From assembly GCF_001808185.1 (NCBI RefSeq), contig NZ_CP017668.1:310001-374000 (forward strand): a stretch of DNA of 64,000 bases, given 5' to 3'. The position numbers were made by a program, and so were the translations under genes. The notes below the pieces were generated by a model. That model was not told where the DNA came from. It was given only the letters and a program-made list of their open reading frames with translations, and ran no database searches. Positions 1 through 10,098 of this stretch are shown here, one piece after another; the first letter of the stretch is position 1, and each line of letters begins with the position of its first letter. The stretch is from Jeongeupia sp. USM3 (GTDB lineage: Bacteria > Pseudomonadota > Gammaproteobacteria > Burkholderiales > Chitinibacteraceae).

Positions 1-131
1 TCGGCGCTGTCGATGTACGGCAGGGTGATGCGGCGGAAGTTCACGTCTTCGAACTGGGTGATCAGGCTGTGGCCGAGCATTTCTGCGGTGATGCCGGTTC
101 GGTCGGATACGAAGAAGGCAGTGCGAGGCAT
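1..131 (-). CDS. ppsR: PEP synthetase regulatory protein PpsR, N-terminal part
   Basis: The first 43 codons of a gene running off the left edge. The reverse complement opens MPRTAFFVSDRTGIT and continues with AEMLGHSLITQF, the conserved N-terminus of the PpsR kinase/pyrophosphorylase family. Family members phosphorylate and dephosphorylate PEP synthase in an ADP- and phosphate-dependent manner. The gene diverges from ppsA across about 207 bp, the usual arrangement for regulator and target, which supports both calls. The nucleotide-binding P-loop expected further in lies outside the window. Confidence 0.93.
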   Translation of the reverse strand, partial: MPRTAFFVSDRTGITAEMLGHSLITQFEDVNFRRITLPYIDSA

Positions 132-338
132 CGGGGCTCCGGGCGCGCGAGGCGGGGACGTGAATGTTGCTGCTCGGCGTAAATGGCCATCATCCTGACA
201 GCCAATTGCGGGATAGCATGTAATGGAATATCCCGACTAGCCGGCAAGGACTGCGTGCCTAGAATGGCAGTAACCCTTTGCGCATTGCAACATAAGTTTA
301 AAAGCATTCGAACCAACTCTGTGGAGCCGAGGCCGTAG

Positions 339-2741
339 ATGACCGCCTACCTCAATGATCGCAACGTGATCGATTTTGTCCACCTGCGCATGTCCGACGT
401 CGAGTACGTCGGCGGCAAGAACGCTTCGCTGGGGGAGATGATTTCCCAGCTGGCCGAGAAGGGCGTCCGCGTTCCGGGCGGTTTTGCGACGACCGCGCAC
501 GCCTATCGGGTGTTCCTCGCCCATAACGGCCTGGCCGACCGCATCGACGCCGCCGTCTCGAAGCTGGACGTCGACGACGTCAAGCAACTGGCGGTGGTGG
601 GCAAGCAGATTCGCGACTGGATCATCGAGACGCCGTTCCCGGCCGAGCTCGAAGCCGAGATCCGCGAGCACTATGCGCAGCTTGGCGAAGGCGTGACTGT
701 CGCGGTGCGCTCGTCGGCCACCGCCGAAGACCTGCCCGATGCGTCGTTCGCCGGCCAGCAGGAAACCTATCTGAACATCGTCGGCGTCGCCAACGTGCTC
801 GACGCGATGAAGCACGTGTTCGCCTCGCTGTACAACGACCGCGCCATCGCCTACCGGGTCCACAAGGGCTTCGACCACAAGCTCGTCGCGCTGTCGGCCG
901 GCATCCAGCGCATGGTCCGTTCGGACAAGGGCGCCGCCGGCGTGATGTTCACCATCGATACCGAGAGCGGCTTCGAGGACGTGGTGTTCGTCACCGCATC
1001 GTACGGCCTTGGCGAGACCGTGGTGCAGGGCGCGGTGAATCCGGACGAGTTCTACGTGCACAAGCCGACGCTGAAGGCCGACCGTCCGGCGATCGTGCGC
1101 AAGCACCTCGGCGGCAAGGCACTGAAGATGGAGTTCGACCTCGAGGCCGCCGCCGGCAAGTCGGTGAGGACCGTCGACGTCGACGCGGCCGACCGCCGCA
1201 AGTTCTCGGTCACCGACGAGGAAGTCGAAGAGCTGGCCCGCTACGCGCTGATCATCGAGCAGCACTACGGCCGGCCGATGGACATCGAATGGGGTCGCGA
1301 CGGCGTCGACGGCAAGCTTTACATCCTGCAGGCGCGGCCGGAAACGGTGAAGTCGCAGGAAGCCGCCGCCGACAAGATGTCGAAGTTCCGCATGCTCGAA
1401 AAGGGCGAAGTGCTGACCAGCGGCCGTGCGATCGGCCAGAAGATCGGCCAGGGCACCGTGCGCGTGATCCGCGACGTGTCGGAAATGGATCAGGTGCAGC
1501 CGGGCGACGTGCTGGTGTCGGACATGACCGACCCGGACTGGGAGCCGGTGATGAAGCGCGCGTCGGCCATCGTCACCAACCGTGGCGGCCGGACCTGCCA
1601 CGCGGCGATCATCGCGCGTGAACTCGGCGTGCCGGCGGTCGTCGGTTGCGGCGACGCAACCCGCATGCTCAAGACCGGCGACCTCGTCACCGTGTCGTGC
1701 GCCGAAGGCGACACCGGCAATGTCTACAGCGGCCTGCTGAAGTTCGAGAAGCTGGACATCGCGCTGACCAAGATGCCCGAGTCGCCGGTGAAGCTGATGA
1801 TGAACGTCGGCAATCCGGAACTGGCATTCGAGTTCGCCCAGCTGCCGAACGAAGGCGTCGGTCTGGCGCGGCTCGAGTTCATCATCAACCGGATGATCGG
1901 TGTGCACCCGAAGGCGCTGCTCGCCTACCCGAACGTGCCGGCCGAGCTGAAAGCGCAGATCGACGAGCGGATCGCCGGCTACCGCAGTGCGGTCGACTTC
2001 TATGTCGACAAGCTGGCCGAAGGGATCGCGACCTTGGGCGCGGCGTTCTGGCCGAAGAAGGTCATCGTCCGCCTGTCCGACTTCAAGTCGAACGAGTATG
2101 CAAACCTGATCGGCGGTCCGCAGTACGAGCCGCACGAAGAAAACCCGATGCTGGGCTTCCGCGGTGCGGCGCGTTACGTCGACAAGAGCTTCCGCGACTG
2201 CTTCGAGCTCGAGTGCCGTGCGGTCAAGAAGGTTCGCGACGTGATGGGGCTGACCAATATCGAGGTGATGATCCCGTTCGTGCGTACGCTGAACGAGGCG
2301 CAGTGCGTGGTCGAGCTGCTCGAGCGCAACGGCCTCAAGCGCGGCGAGGGTGGTCCGGATGGCAAGGCGGGTCTGCGGCTGATCATGATGTGCGAAATCC
2401 CGGCCAATGCCGTGCTGGCGGAGCGTTTCCTCGAGCATTTCGACGGTTTCTCGATCGGCTCGAACGACATGACCCAGCTCACGCTCGGCATCGACCGCGA
2501 TTCGGGTGGCCCGGTTTCGGCGTCGTTCGACGAGCGCAACGATGCAGTCAAGGCGATGCTGAGCATGGCGATTGCGGCGTGCCGCAAGCTGGACAAGTAC
2601 GTCGGCATCTGCGGCCAGGGGCCGTCGGACCATCCCGACTTCGCACAATGGCTGGTCGAAGAGGGGATCGAAACGGTATCCTTGAACCCGGACACCGTGA
2701 TGGAAACCTGGTTGTTCCTGGCCGGTCAGAAAGCGCACTGA
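339..2741 (+). CDS. ppsA: Phosphoenolpyruvate synthase
   Basis: Makes PEP from pyruvate with ATP, giving AMP and phosphate, the entry step of gluconeogenesis in the cytosol. The 800 residues match the family's usual length. The N-terminal ATP-binding domain has GGKNASLGEM near residue 24. The swivelling phosphohistidine domain carries GGRTCHAAIIARE with the catalytic His at residue 421. The C-terminal TIM-barrel PEP-binding domain ends with the GICGQGPSDHP region. A purine-rich stretch precedes the ATG. The divergent neighbour ppsR encodes its regulator, and a strong terminator follows the gene. Nothing unusual. Confidence 0.97.
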   Translation: MTAYLNDRNVIDFVHLRMSDVEYVGGKNASLGEMISQLAEKGVRVPGGFATTAHAYRVFLAHNGLADRIDAAVSKLDVDDVKQLAVVGKQIRDWIIETPFPAELEAEIREHYAQLGEGVTVAVRSSATAEDLPDASFAGQQETYLNIVGVANVLDAMKHVFASLYNDRAIAYRVHKGFDHKLVALSAGIQRMVRSDKGAAGVMFTIDTESGFEDVVFVTASYGLGETVVQGAVNPDEFYVHKPTLKADRPAIVRKHLGGKALKMEFDLEAAAGKSVRTVDVDAADRRKFSVTDEEVEELARYALIIEQHYGRPMDIEWGRDGVDGKLYILQARPETVKSQEAAADKMSKFRMLEKGEVLTSGRAIGQKIGQGTVRVIRDVSEMDQVQPGDVLVSDMTDPDWEPVMKRASAIVTNRGGRTCHAAIIARELGVPAVVGCGDATRMLKTGDLVTVSCAEGDTGNVYSGLLKFEKLDIALTKMPESPVKLMMNVGNPELAFEFAQLPNEGVGLARLEFIINRMIGVHPKALLAYPNVPAELKAQIDERIAGYRSAVDFYVDKLAEGIATLGAAFWPKKVIVRLSDFKSNEYANLIGGPQYEPHEENPMLGFRGAARYVDKSFRDCFELECRAVKKVRDVMGLTNIEVMIPFVRTLNEAQCVVELLERNGLKRGEGGPDGKAGLRLIMMCEIPANAVLAERFLEHFDGFSIGSNDMTQLTLGIDRDSGGPVSASFDERNDAVKAMLSMAIAACRKLDKYVGICGQGPSDHPDFAQWLVEEGIETVSLNPDTVMETWLFLAGQKAH

Positions 2742-2750
2742 TCGTCACGG

Positions 2751-2782
2751 AAAAACGGGCCACTACGGTGGCCCGTTTTTTA
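2751..2782 (+). terminator. Rho-independent terminator after ppsA
   Basis: Perfect stem CGGGCCAC/GTGGCCCG with a very short loop, flanked by an A-run and followed by six Ts. It lies just after the ppsA stop codon. Confidence 0.9.
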
Positions 2783-2826
2783 TTGTCCAACGCCTGTCCA
2801 ATTCACTCCCGATCAAGGAAACGCCG

Positions 2827-4029
<1,203 letters not shown>

Positions 4030-4069
4030 CCCCTTGCTGGAGGCGTGCGACAACCCGTCGGGCAAGCCT

Positions 4070-4096
4070 CGCGCGCTGAAAGCATTCAAGACCTAG
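4070..4096 (+). repeat. Second copy of the astC 3' terminus
   Basis: This 27-bp stretch matches the last 27 bp of astC (4003-4029) at about 22 positions, including the stop codon position. Both encode RALKAFK followed by one residue and a stop. The upstream codons in the same frame do not resemble astC, so only the tail is repeated. It may be the scar of a lost tandem paralogue. Confidence 0.5.
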
Positions 4097-4117
4097 TCCC
4101 GAAACGCTCTTACCCTG

Positions 4118-4147
4118 ACCGCCCGGCTTGCCGGGCGGTTTTGTTTT
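4118..4147 (+). terminator. Rho-independent terminator between astC and astA
   Basis: Stem ACCGCCCGGC/GCCGGGCGGT with a tight TT loop, followed by a T-rich run (TTTTGTTTT). It implies that astADBE is at least partly transcribed separately from astC. Confidence 0.85.
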
Positions 4148-4232
4148 CAGCGCGCTTGCGGCGGACATTGCGGCTTTACCGAATGGCTGCCGCCACGGTG
4201 GCTGCATACAGTGGGATCGGGAGGTGTACCCG

Positions 4233-5255
4233 ATGAGAGTCCGTTTACTGGCGCATGCCGATCTCGACGCGGTTGTCCGGCTGGCCGGCAGCGCCGGCGT
4301 GGGCGTCACCACCCTGCAGCCCGATCCGGCGCGACTGGCCGCGCGGATCGCCGCGAGCGAGCGTACCGTTGCCGACGAAGGCGGCTCGGCCGATGCCGGC
4401 TATTTCTTCGCGCTCGAGGACGAAGGCAATGGCGAGCTGGCCGGTATTGCCGCGATCGAGGCGGCGGTCGGCATGCTGGAGCCCTGGTACAACTACCGGG
4501 TCGGCCTGTCGGTGCACGCGTCGCGCGAGCTCGACATCTACAAGCAGCTGCCGACGCTGTTCCTGACGTCGGACATGACCGGCTCGTCCGAGCTGTGTTC
4601 GCTGTTCCTGCACCCGGACTGGCGCCGCGACGGCAATGGCGCCTTGTTGTCGAAAAGCCGCTTTCTGTTCATGGCCGAGTTTCCCGAGCGTTTCGCCGAG
4701 CGCGTAATCGCCGAAATGCGCGGCGTGTCGGACGCTGACGGTCGTTCGCCGTTCTGGGAAAGCCTGGGCCGGCACTTCTTCACGATGGACTTCGCCCGCG
4801 CCGATTTCCTTTCCTATGTCGGCAGCAAGTCGTTCATTGCCGAACTGATGCCACGCTACCCGATCTATACGATGCTGCTGTCGCAAGAGGCGCAGGACGC
4901 GATCGCTGACGTGCATCCGGCGACCCGGCCTGCGCGCGCGCTGCTCGAAGACGAGGGCTTTCGCTACCAGGGCTATATCGACATTTTCGATGCCGGCCCG
5001 ACGCTCGAATGTTCGCGCGCCGACATCCGCGCGGTGCGGCAGAGCACCTGCTTCCAGGCGCTGGCGATCAGCGGTGCACCCAAGGGCGGCGTGCCCTGGC
5101 TGGTGTCTAACCGGCAACTGGCCGGCTTCCGTTGCGCGCTGGCGATCACCCGGCCGCTCGAGGATGCGCTGCCGTTGCCGCAATCCGTACTCGACGCGCT
5201 AGGGCTGGCCGACGGCGACCCCGTGCGTGCGGTGCCACTTTCAAGCAAGGAGTAG
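4233..5255 (+). CDS. astA: Arginine N-succinyltransferase
   Basis: Transfers succinyl from succinyl-CoA to the alpha-amino group of arginine, the first step of the AST pathway. The 340 residues match AstA length (about 344). The N-terminus MRVRLLAHADLDAVV and the internal YKQLPTLFLTSDMTGSSELC region fit the family, as does the conserved FFTMDFARADFLSYVGSKSFIAELMP block near residue 190. I chose ATG 4233 over the upstream in-frame start at 4128 because GGGAGG lies just before it and the alignment to the family begins there. It is followed after 2 bp by astD. Confidence 0.94.
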   Translation: MRVRLLAHADLDAVVRLAGSAGVGVTTLQPDPARLAARIAASERTVADEGGSADAGYFFALEDEGNGELAGIAAIEAAVGMLEPWYNYRVGLSVHASRELDIYKQLPTLFLTSDMTGSSELCSLFLHPDWRRDGNGALLSKSRFLFMAEFPERFAERVIAEMRGVSDADGRSPFWESLGRHFFTMDFARADFLSYVGSKSFIAELMPRYPIYTMLLSQEAQDAIADVHPATRPARALLEDEGFRYQGYIDIFDAGPTLECSRADIRAVRQSTCFQALAISGAPKGGVPWLVSNRQLAGFRCALAITRPLEDALPLPQSVLDALGLADGDPVRAVPLSSKE

Positions 5256-5257
5256 AC

Positions 5258-6715
5258 ATGCTGTTGATCAACGGGGCCTGGCGGCCCGGCAGTGGGGAGG
5301 CGTTTGCATCGGCCAACCCGGTGAGCGGCGACATCGTCTGGCAGGGGCGGGCGGCGAACGGCGCCGAGGTCGACGCTGCGGTTGCCGCAGCACGGGCGGC
5401 CTTCCCCGCATGGCGCGATCTGGACATCGAGGAGCGCGTCGCCGTCGTCCGGGTGTTCGCCGACATGCTGCGCGGTGCGCAGGCCGAGCTGGCCGCGCTG
5501 ATCGGCCGCGAGACCGGCAAGCCGCGCTGGGAGGCGCTGACCGAGGTCACGACGATGGTCAACAAGGTCGAGATATCCTTGCGTGCCCATGCCGAGCGGA
5601 CCGGCGAGCACGAGAGCCAGCAGGGCGATGCGCAGGCGGTGCTGCGGCACCGGCCGCACGGCGTGCTGGCGGTCTTCGGCCCGTACAACTTTCCCGGCCA
5701 TCTGCCCAACGGCCACATCGTGCCGGCGCTGATCGCAGGCAATGTCGTCGTGTTCAAACCGTCCGAACTGACGCCGATGGTCGCGCAGAAGACCGTCGAG
5801 CTGTGGCTGGCGGCGGGGCTGCCCGCCGGGGTGATCGGGCTGCTGCAGGGCGGTCGCGACACCGGTGTTGCGCTTGCCGCGCACGCCGGTGTCGACGGTC
5901 TGCTGTTCACCGGCAGCGCCGCGACCGGCTATGCGCTGCACCGGCAGTTTGCCGGCCGGCCCGACAGGATTCTTGCGCTGGAAATGGGCGGCAACAACCC
6001 GCTGATCGTCGACGAGCTTGCCGACGTGCCGGCCGCCCTGCACCACATCGTCCAGTCGGCCTTCGTCTCGGCCGGCCAGCGCTGCACCTGCGCGCGGCGG
6101 CTGCTCGTTCCCCGGGGCGCGTGGGGCGATGCACTGGTCGCGCGTCTGGCCGCGGTGGCGCAGTCGATTCGTGTCGGTGCATGGGATGCCGAGCCGGCGC
6201 CGTTCATGGGGGCAGTGATTTCGAACGCCGCGGCCGATGCGCTGCTGGCGGTGCAGGACAGGCTGGTCGCGCTCGGCGCACGGTCGATCCTGCCGTTGAA
6301 GCGGCTGCGGCCGGGCTCGGCGCTGCTGTCGCCGGCGCTGATCGACGTCAGTGACGTGGCCGAGCTGCCGGATGAGGAGTACTTCGGCCCCTTGCTGCAG
6401 ATCCAGCGCTATGGCGACTTCGACGAGGCGATCGCGCTGGCCAACCGGACCCGTTACGGTCTGGCGGCCGGACTGCTGTCCGATTCGGCCGAGCGCTACC
6501 AGCGCTTCTGGCGCGATGCGCGCGCCGGCATCGTCAACTGGAACAAGCCGCTGACCGGTGCGTCGAGCGCCGCGCCGTTCGGCGGCATCGGCGCATCGGG
6601 CAACCACCGGCCGAGCGCCTATTACGCGGCCGATTACTGCGCCTATCCGGTCGCTTCGCTCGAGGCGCCGACGCTGGCGCTGCCGGCGCAGCTGCCGCCG
6701 GGCGTGACGCTGTAA
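5258..6715 (+). CDS. astD: N-succinylglutamate 5-semialdehyde dehydrogenase
   Basis: NAD-dependent oxidation of succinylglutamate semialdehyde to succinylglutamate, the fourth step of the AST pathway. This is a 485-residue aldehyde dehydrogenase. It has the catalytic Cys276 in SAGQRCTCARR, the general base Glu242 in LEMGGNNPLI, the Rossmann motif FTGSAATG and the cofactor lysine region VVFKPSELTP. ATG 5258 lies 2 bp after the astA stop with AAGGAG before it. The longer in-frame extension upstream is overlap with astA and is discarded. Confidence 0.95.
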   Translation: MLLINGAWRPGSGEAFASANPVSGDIVWQGRAANGAEVDAAVAAARAAFPAWRDLDIEERVAVVRVFADMLRGAQAELAALIGRETGKPRWEALTEVTTMVNKVEISLRAHAERTGEHESQQGDAQAVLRHRPHGVLAVFGPYNFPGHLPNGHIVPALIAGNVVVFKPSELTPMVAQKTVELWLAAGLPAGVIGLLQGGRDTGVALAAHAGVDGLLFTGSAATGYALHRQFAGRPDRILALEMGGNNPLIVDELADVPAALHHIVQSAFVSAGQRCTCARRLLVPRGAWGDALVARLAAVAQSIRVGAWDAEPAPFMGAVISNAAADALLAVQDRLVALGARSILPLKRLRPGSALLSPALIDVSDVAELPDEEYFGPLLQIQRYGDFDEAIALANRTRYGLAAGLLSDSAERYQRFWRDARAGIVNWNKPLTGASSAAPFGGIGASGNHRPSAYYAADYCAYPVASLEAPTLALPAQLPPGVTL

Positions 6716-6730
6716 CCGACAGGGGGACAC

Positions 6731-8071
6731 ATGGCGGGATGCGAAGCGAATTTCGACGGTCTGGTCGGGCCGACCCACCATTACGGCGGGCACTCGTTCG
6801 GCAACGTCGCGTCGACCGGCAATGCGGGCCAGCCGGCGAATCCGCGCGCCGCCGCGCTCCAGGGGCTGGCAAAGATGAAGGCGCTCGCCGACCTGGGCTA
6901 CCGGCAGGGGGTGCTGCCGCCGCACGAGCGCCCGGCGGTCGATGTCCTGCGCGGCTTCGGTTTTGGTGGCGATGATGCCGGCGTGCTGGCCGCGGCGGCG
7001 AAACAGGCGCCGCAACTGCTCGCGGCCGCGTCGTCGGCATCGGCGATGTGGGTTGCCAACGCCGCGACGGTCAGCCCGTCCGGCGATACCGCGGACGGCC
7101 GCGTGCATTTCAGCGTCGCCAACCTGCAGAACAAGTTTCACCGGGCGATCGAACACGAGCAGACCGGACGGACACTGAAGGCGATCTTCGGCGATGCCTC
7201 GCATTTCGCCCATCACCCGGCGCTGGCAATGCACCCGGCCTTCGGCGACGAGGGCGCGGCCAACCACACGCGGCTGGCCAGGGCCTACGACGCTGCCGGG
7301 GTCGAGCTATTCGTCTACGGTCAGCGGCACTGGGGCGGATCGCTGGCACCGCAACACTACCCGGCGCGCCAGACGCTCGAAGCCAGCCAGGCGGTCGCAC
7401 GACGGCACGGCGTGCGCGATGCCGTCTATGTGCAGCAGAACCCCGACGTGATCGACGCCGGCGTGTTCCACAACGATGTGATCTCGGTCGGCAACCTCGA
7501 CGTGCTGTTCTGCCATGAATCGGCCTTTGTCGGCCGCGATGCGGTCTATGCCGAACTCGATACGAAGCTCGGCGGTCTGCGGCTGATCGAGGTGCCGGCG
7601 ACGAAGGTCAGCGTCGACGACGCGGTGCGCAGCTATCTGTTCAACAGCCAGTTGCTCGACGCCGGCGGTGGCCGGATGCGGCTGGTCGTGCCCGAGGAGT
7701 GCCGCGAGACGCCGGCGGTGTGGGCGTATCTGCAGGCGCTGCTGGCGCAGGACGGCCCGCTGGCCGATGTCCGCGTCTACGACCTCAAGCAGAGCATGCG
7801 CAACGGCGGCGGACCCGCCTGCCTGCGACTGCGTGTGGCGCTGACCGATGCCGAGGCCGCAGCGGTCCACCCGGGGATCTGGTTGACGCCGGCACTATAT
7901 GAGGCGCTGACCGGCTGGGTCGGACGGCATTACCGCGACCGCCTGAGCGAAGCCGATCTGGCCGACCCGCAATTGCTGCTCGAAGTGCGTACCGCGCTCG
8001 ATGAGCTGACGGCGCTGCTCGGACTCGGTTCGATTTACCCGTTTCAACGTCTTGAAGGTGGTTCCCGATGA
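6731..8071 (+). CDS. astB: N-succinylarginine dihydrolase
   Basis: Hydrolyses succinylarginine to succinylornithine, CO2 and two ammonia, the second step of the AST pathway. The 446-residue member of the pentein superfamily opens with CEANFDGLVGPTHHYGG, the AstB signature. It ends with the catalytic cysteine C364 in NGGGPACLRLRV, equivalent to the family's C-terminal nucleophile. A strong AGGGGGA ribosome site precedes ATG 6731. Its stop overlaps the astE start (ATGA), indicating translational coupling. Confidence 0.96.
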   Translation: MAGCEANFDGLVGPTHHYGGHSFGNVASTGNAGQPANPRAAALQGLAKMKALADLGYRQGVLPPHERPAVDVLRGFGFGGDDAGVLAAAAKQAPQLLAAASSASAMWVANAATVSPSGDTADGRVHFSVANLQNKFHRAIEHEQTGRTLKAIFGDASHFAHHPALAMHPAFGDEGAANHTRLARAYDAAGVELFVYGQRHWGGSLAPQHYPARQTLEASQAVARRHGVRDAVYVQQNPDVIDAGVFHNDVISVGNLDVLFCHESAFVGRDAVYAELDTKLGGLRLIEVPATKVSVDDAVRSYLFNSQLLDAGGGRMRLVVPEECRETPAVWAYLQALLAQDGPLADVRVYDLKQSMRNGGGPACLRLRVALTDAEAAAVHPGIWLTPALYEALTGWVGRHYRDRLSEADLADPQLLLEVRTALDELTALLGLGSIYPFQRLEGGSR

Positions 8072-9057
8072 ACAGTTTTCTTGCCGAAACGCTGGCAGGG
8101 CGCACCGCAATTGCCTTGCCGTACTGCCAGGCCAACGGCACCCACGTGCAGGTGCTCGACGAGGGCGTGATTCGCTTCGAGCCGCGCGAGCCCGAACACC
8201 GGGTGTTCGACGTCGTTATATCGTGCGGTGTTCACGGCAACGAGACGGCACCGGTCGAACTCGTCGATACACTGATCTCGGCGCTGTTGTCGGGCGAGTT
8301 GCGTCCGCGTGCCCGCGTGCTGTTCATCATCGGCAATATCGAGGCGCTGCGTCGTGGCGAGCGCTTTGTCGAGCGGGACATGAACCGCCAGTTCTGCCGG
8401 GTGCCCGATGCCGGCGACGATGCGGAGGCGCGCCGCGCCGCGATGCTGGAAATGCAGCTCGGCCGCTTTTTCTCGCAAGGTGGAGGGGCGGTGCCGCGGC
8501 TGCACTACGACCTGCATACGGCGATTCACGGCAGCCTGATCGAGAAATTCGCGATCTGTCCGCTGCCGGCGCAGGGGTGCGATTTCGATCAGGTCGAAAT
8601 CGCCAGGCTCGGGCTTGCCGGCATTTCGGCCGTGCTCCTGCAGTCGGCCGCGGCGCCGACATTCACGCTGTTCAGCAGCCGCTACTGCGGGGCATCGGCG
8701 TTTACCGTCGAGCTGGGCCGGGCAATGCCGTTCGGCCAGAACCGGGGTGTCGATCTGTCTCGGCTCGATGCTTACCTGCGCGGGCTGATAGAGGGTGCGC
8801 TGCCCGAGCCGCCGGCGGGCGGGGTGACGGTTTATCGCGTTTCGCGCGAAGTCATCAAACACAGCGACGCGTTCCGCCTGCTGATCGACGCCGAGACGGA
8901 CAACTTCACGCCGTTGCCGCAGGGCATGCTGCTGGCCGAGGATGGCGAGACGCGCTGGATTGTCGACGAGGCCGGTGCGCTGATCGTCTTCCCGAATCCG
9001 GATGTCGCCGTCGGCCAGCGTGCGGGGCTGATCGTGGTGCCCGCGGCGCCGGCCTGA
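8068..9057 (+). CDS. astE: Succinylglutamate desuccinylase
   Basis: Zinc hydrolase that splits succinylglutamate into glutamate and succinate, the last step of the AST pathway. The 329-residue M14-like protein has zinc ligands H56 and E59 in CGVHGNETAP and H150 in YDLHTAIHG, the spacing known for AstE. The catalytic Glu is probably in the AFTVELGRAMPFG segment. It starts inside the astB stop and meets the convergent NlpC/P60 gene with no gap, so no independent terminator is evident between them. Confidence 0.95.
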   Translation: MNSFLAETLAGRTAIALPYCQANGTHVQVLDEGVIRFEPREPEHRVFDVVISCGVHGNETAPVELVDTLISALLSGELRPRARVLFIIGNIEALRRGERFVERDMNRQFCRVPDAGDDAEARRAAMLEMQLGRFFSQGGGAVPRLHYDLHTAIHGSLIEKFAICPLPAQGCDFDQVEIARLGLAGISAVLLQSAAAPTFTLFSSRYCGASAFTVELGRAMPFGQNRGVDLSRLDAYLRGLIEGALPEPPAGGVTVYRVSREVIKHSDAFRLLIDAETDNFTPLPQGMLLAEDGETRWIVDEAGALIVFPNPDVAVGQRAGLIVVPAAPA

Positions 9058-9942
9058 TTACGTTTTTTTCTGCGCCGGTTTGTTCGTGGCCGTTGCCGGT
9101 TTTTTGCCGGCCGGCTTGGTTGACGATTTGGCCGATGGTTTGGCCGCCGGTTTTTTTGCCGCCTTTGCCGCAGGCTTGGCCGACTTGCCGCTTGCCGGTT
9201 TGGCACTGGCTTTCCGGCTCGATGGCTTGGTGCTGCTCTGGGCGCTGGCCGGCTTGGCGGCGCTGCGTTCGCAGACCGTCGTCGTCTTGCGCTTGCTGCC
9301 CTTGCCGGTCGTGACCTTGCGGCACTGGCGCTCGGCGGTGGCGACGGCGGCCGGGCGGGGGACGGCGCGGGCCTTGCTGTTGCCGGCCGACGCAAGCAGC
9401 GTCGTCATGTTGATGCCGCTGCCCGACGCGCCGGCAATGCGCCGCGCACCGTTCCAGCGCTGCTGCCAGTAGCTTTGCTGGATGTTCGAGACTTCAACGC
9501 TCTTGCCGGCGCGCGGCGAGTGGATGAAGCGGTTGTCGCCCAGATAGATGCCCACGTGCGAAAAAGCCCGGCCCAGGGTGTTGAAGAACACCAGGTCGCC
9601 GGGCTTGAGCTCGTCCTTGTTCACCGTCTGGCCGGTCTGCGACATCGAGAGCGCGGTACGCGGCAGGGTGATGTTGAGCGAATTCTGGAATACATAGCGG
9701 ATGAAGCCGCTGCAATCGAGGCCTTCCTCGGGGGTGTTGCCGCCCCAGCTGTAGCGCACGCCGATCAGGCTCATTGCCTGCAGCAGGAGTTCCTGCGCGG
9801 CGGCCTGGTTGTCGCCGCCCTCCTTGGACGACCTGCTCCAGTTGCCGGTATCCGCCGGCGGCTCTTCGGCGTGGGCGAGGGGCTGCATCAGGGCAAGGCA
9901 GGCGCCGGCAAGCAGCGCTGCGGGGATTCGGTACCATTTCAT
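9058..9942 (-). CDS. NlpC/P60 endopeptidase with a Lys/Ala/Pro-rich tail
   Basis: Predicted periplasmic peptidoglycan endopeptidase of 294 residues. A signal peptide (MKWYRIPAALLAGACLALMQPLAHA) precedes an NlpC/P60 domain at roughly residues 50-165, with the catalytic Cys in EGLDCSGFI and His in SHVGIYLGD. From about residue 215 the protein is a low-complexity tail of repeated KPA, AKPS and KKPA units, strongly basic. The tail may bind anionic cell-wall polymers; that is inference. ATG 9942 was chosen because it gives the signal peptide. A second NlpC/P60 gene without this tail lies at 61025. Confidence 0.88.
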   Translation of the reverse strand: MKWYRIPAALLAGACLALMQPLAHAEEPPADTGNWSRSSKEGGDNQAAAQELLLQAMSLIGVRYSWGGNTPEEGLDCSGFIRYVFQNSLNITLPRTALSMSQTGQTVNKDELKPGDLVFFNTLGRAFSHVGIYLGDNRFIHSPRAGKSVEVSNIQQSYWQQRWNGARRIAGASGSGINMTTLLASAGNSKARAVPRPAAVATAERQCRKVTTGKGSKRKTTTVCERSAAKPASAQSSTKPSSRKASAKPASGKSAKPAAKAAKKPAAKPSAKSSTKPAGKKPATATNKPAQKKT

Positions 9943-10098
9943 GGGTCTGGAATGTATCGGATGTACAAAAAAGCTGTAAAGCCTAATATTCGGAAGCTGT
10001 AAGCCGGCGCCCGTTGCGGGCGTCTGGCCGTCGCCGGTCACCGCACGTGGCCGTGGCGCCATACTGGCTGACATGCCAATCACAGGGAGAGTTCAACG

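Noticed and set aside
237..2738. An 833-codon open frame on the minus strand opposite ppsA
   Set aside because: High-GC antisense shadow: its composition is His/Arg/Val-rich with no recognisable motif, and ppsA is unmistakable.
4973..7267. A 764-codon minus-strand frame across astA, astD and astB
   Set aside because: Spans three real genes and their borders; Arg/Gln-rich shadow without a family match.
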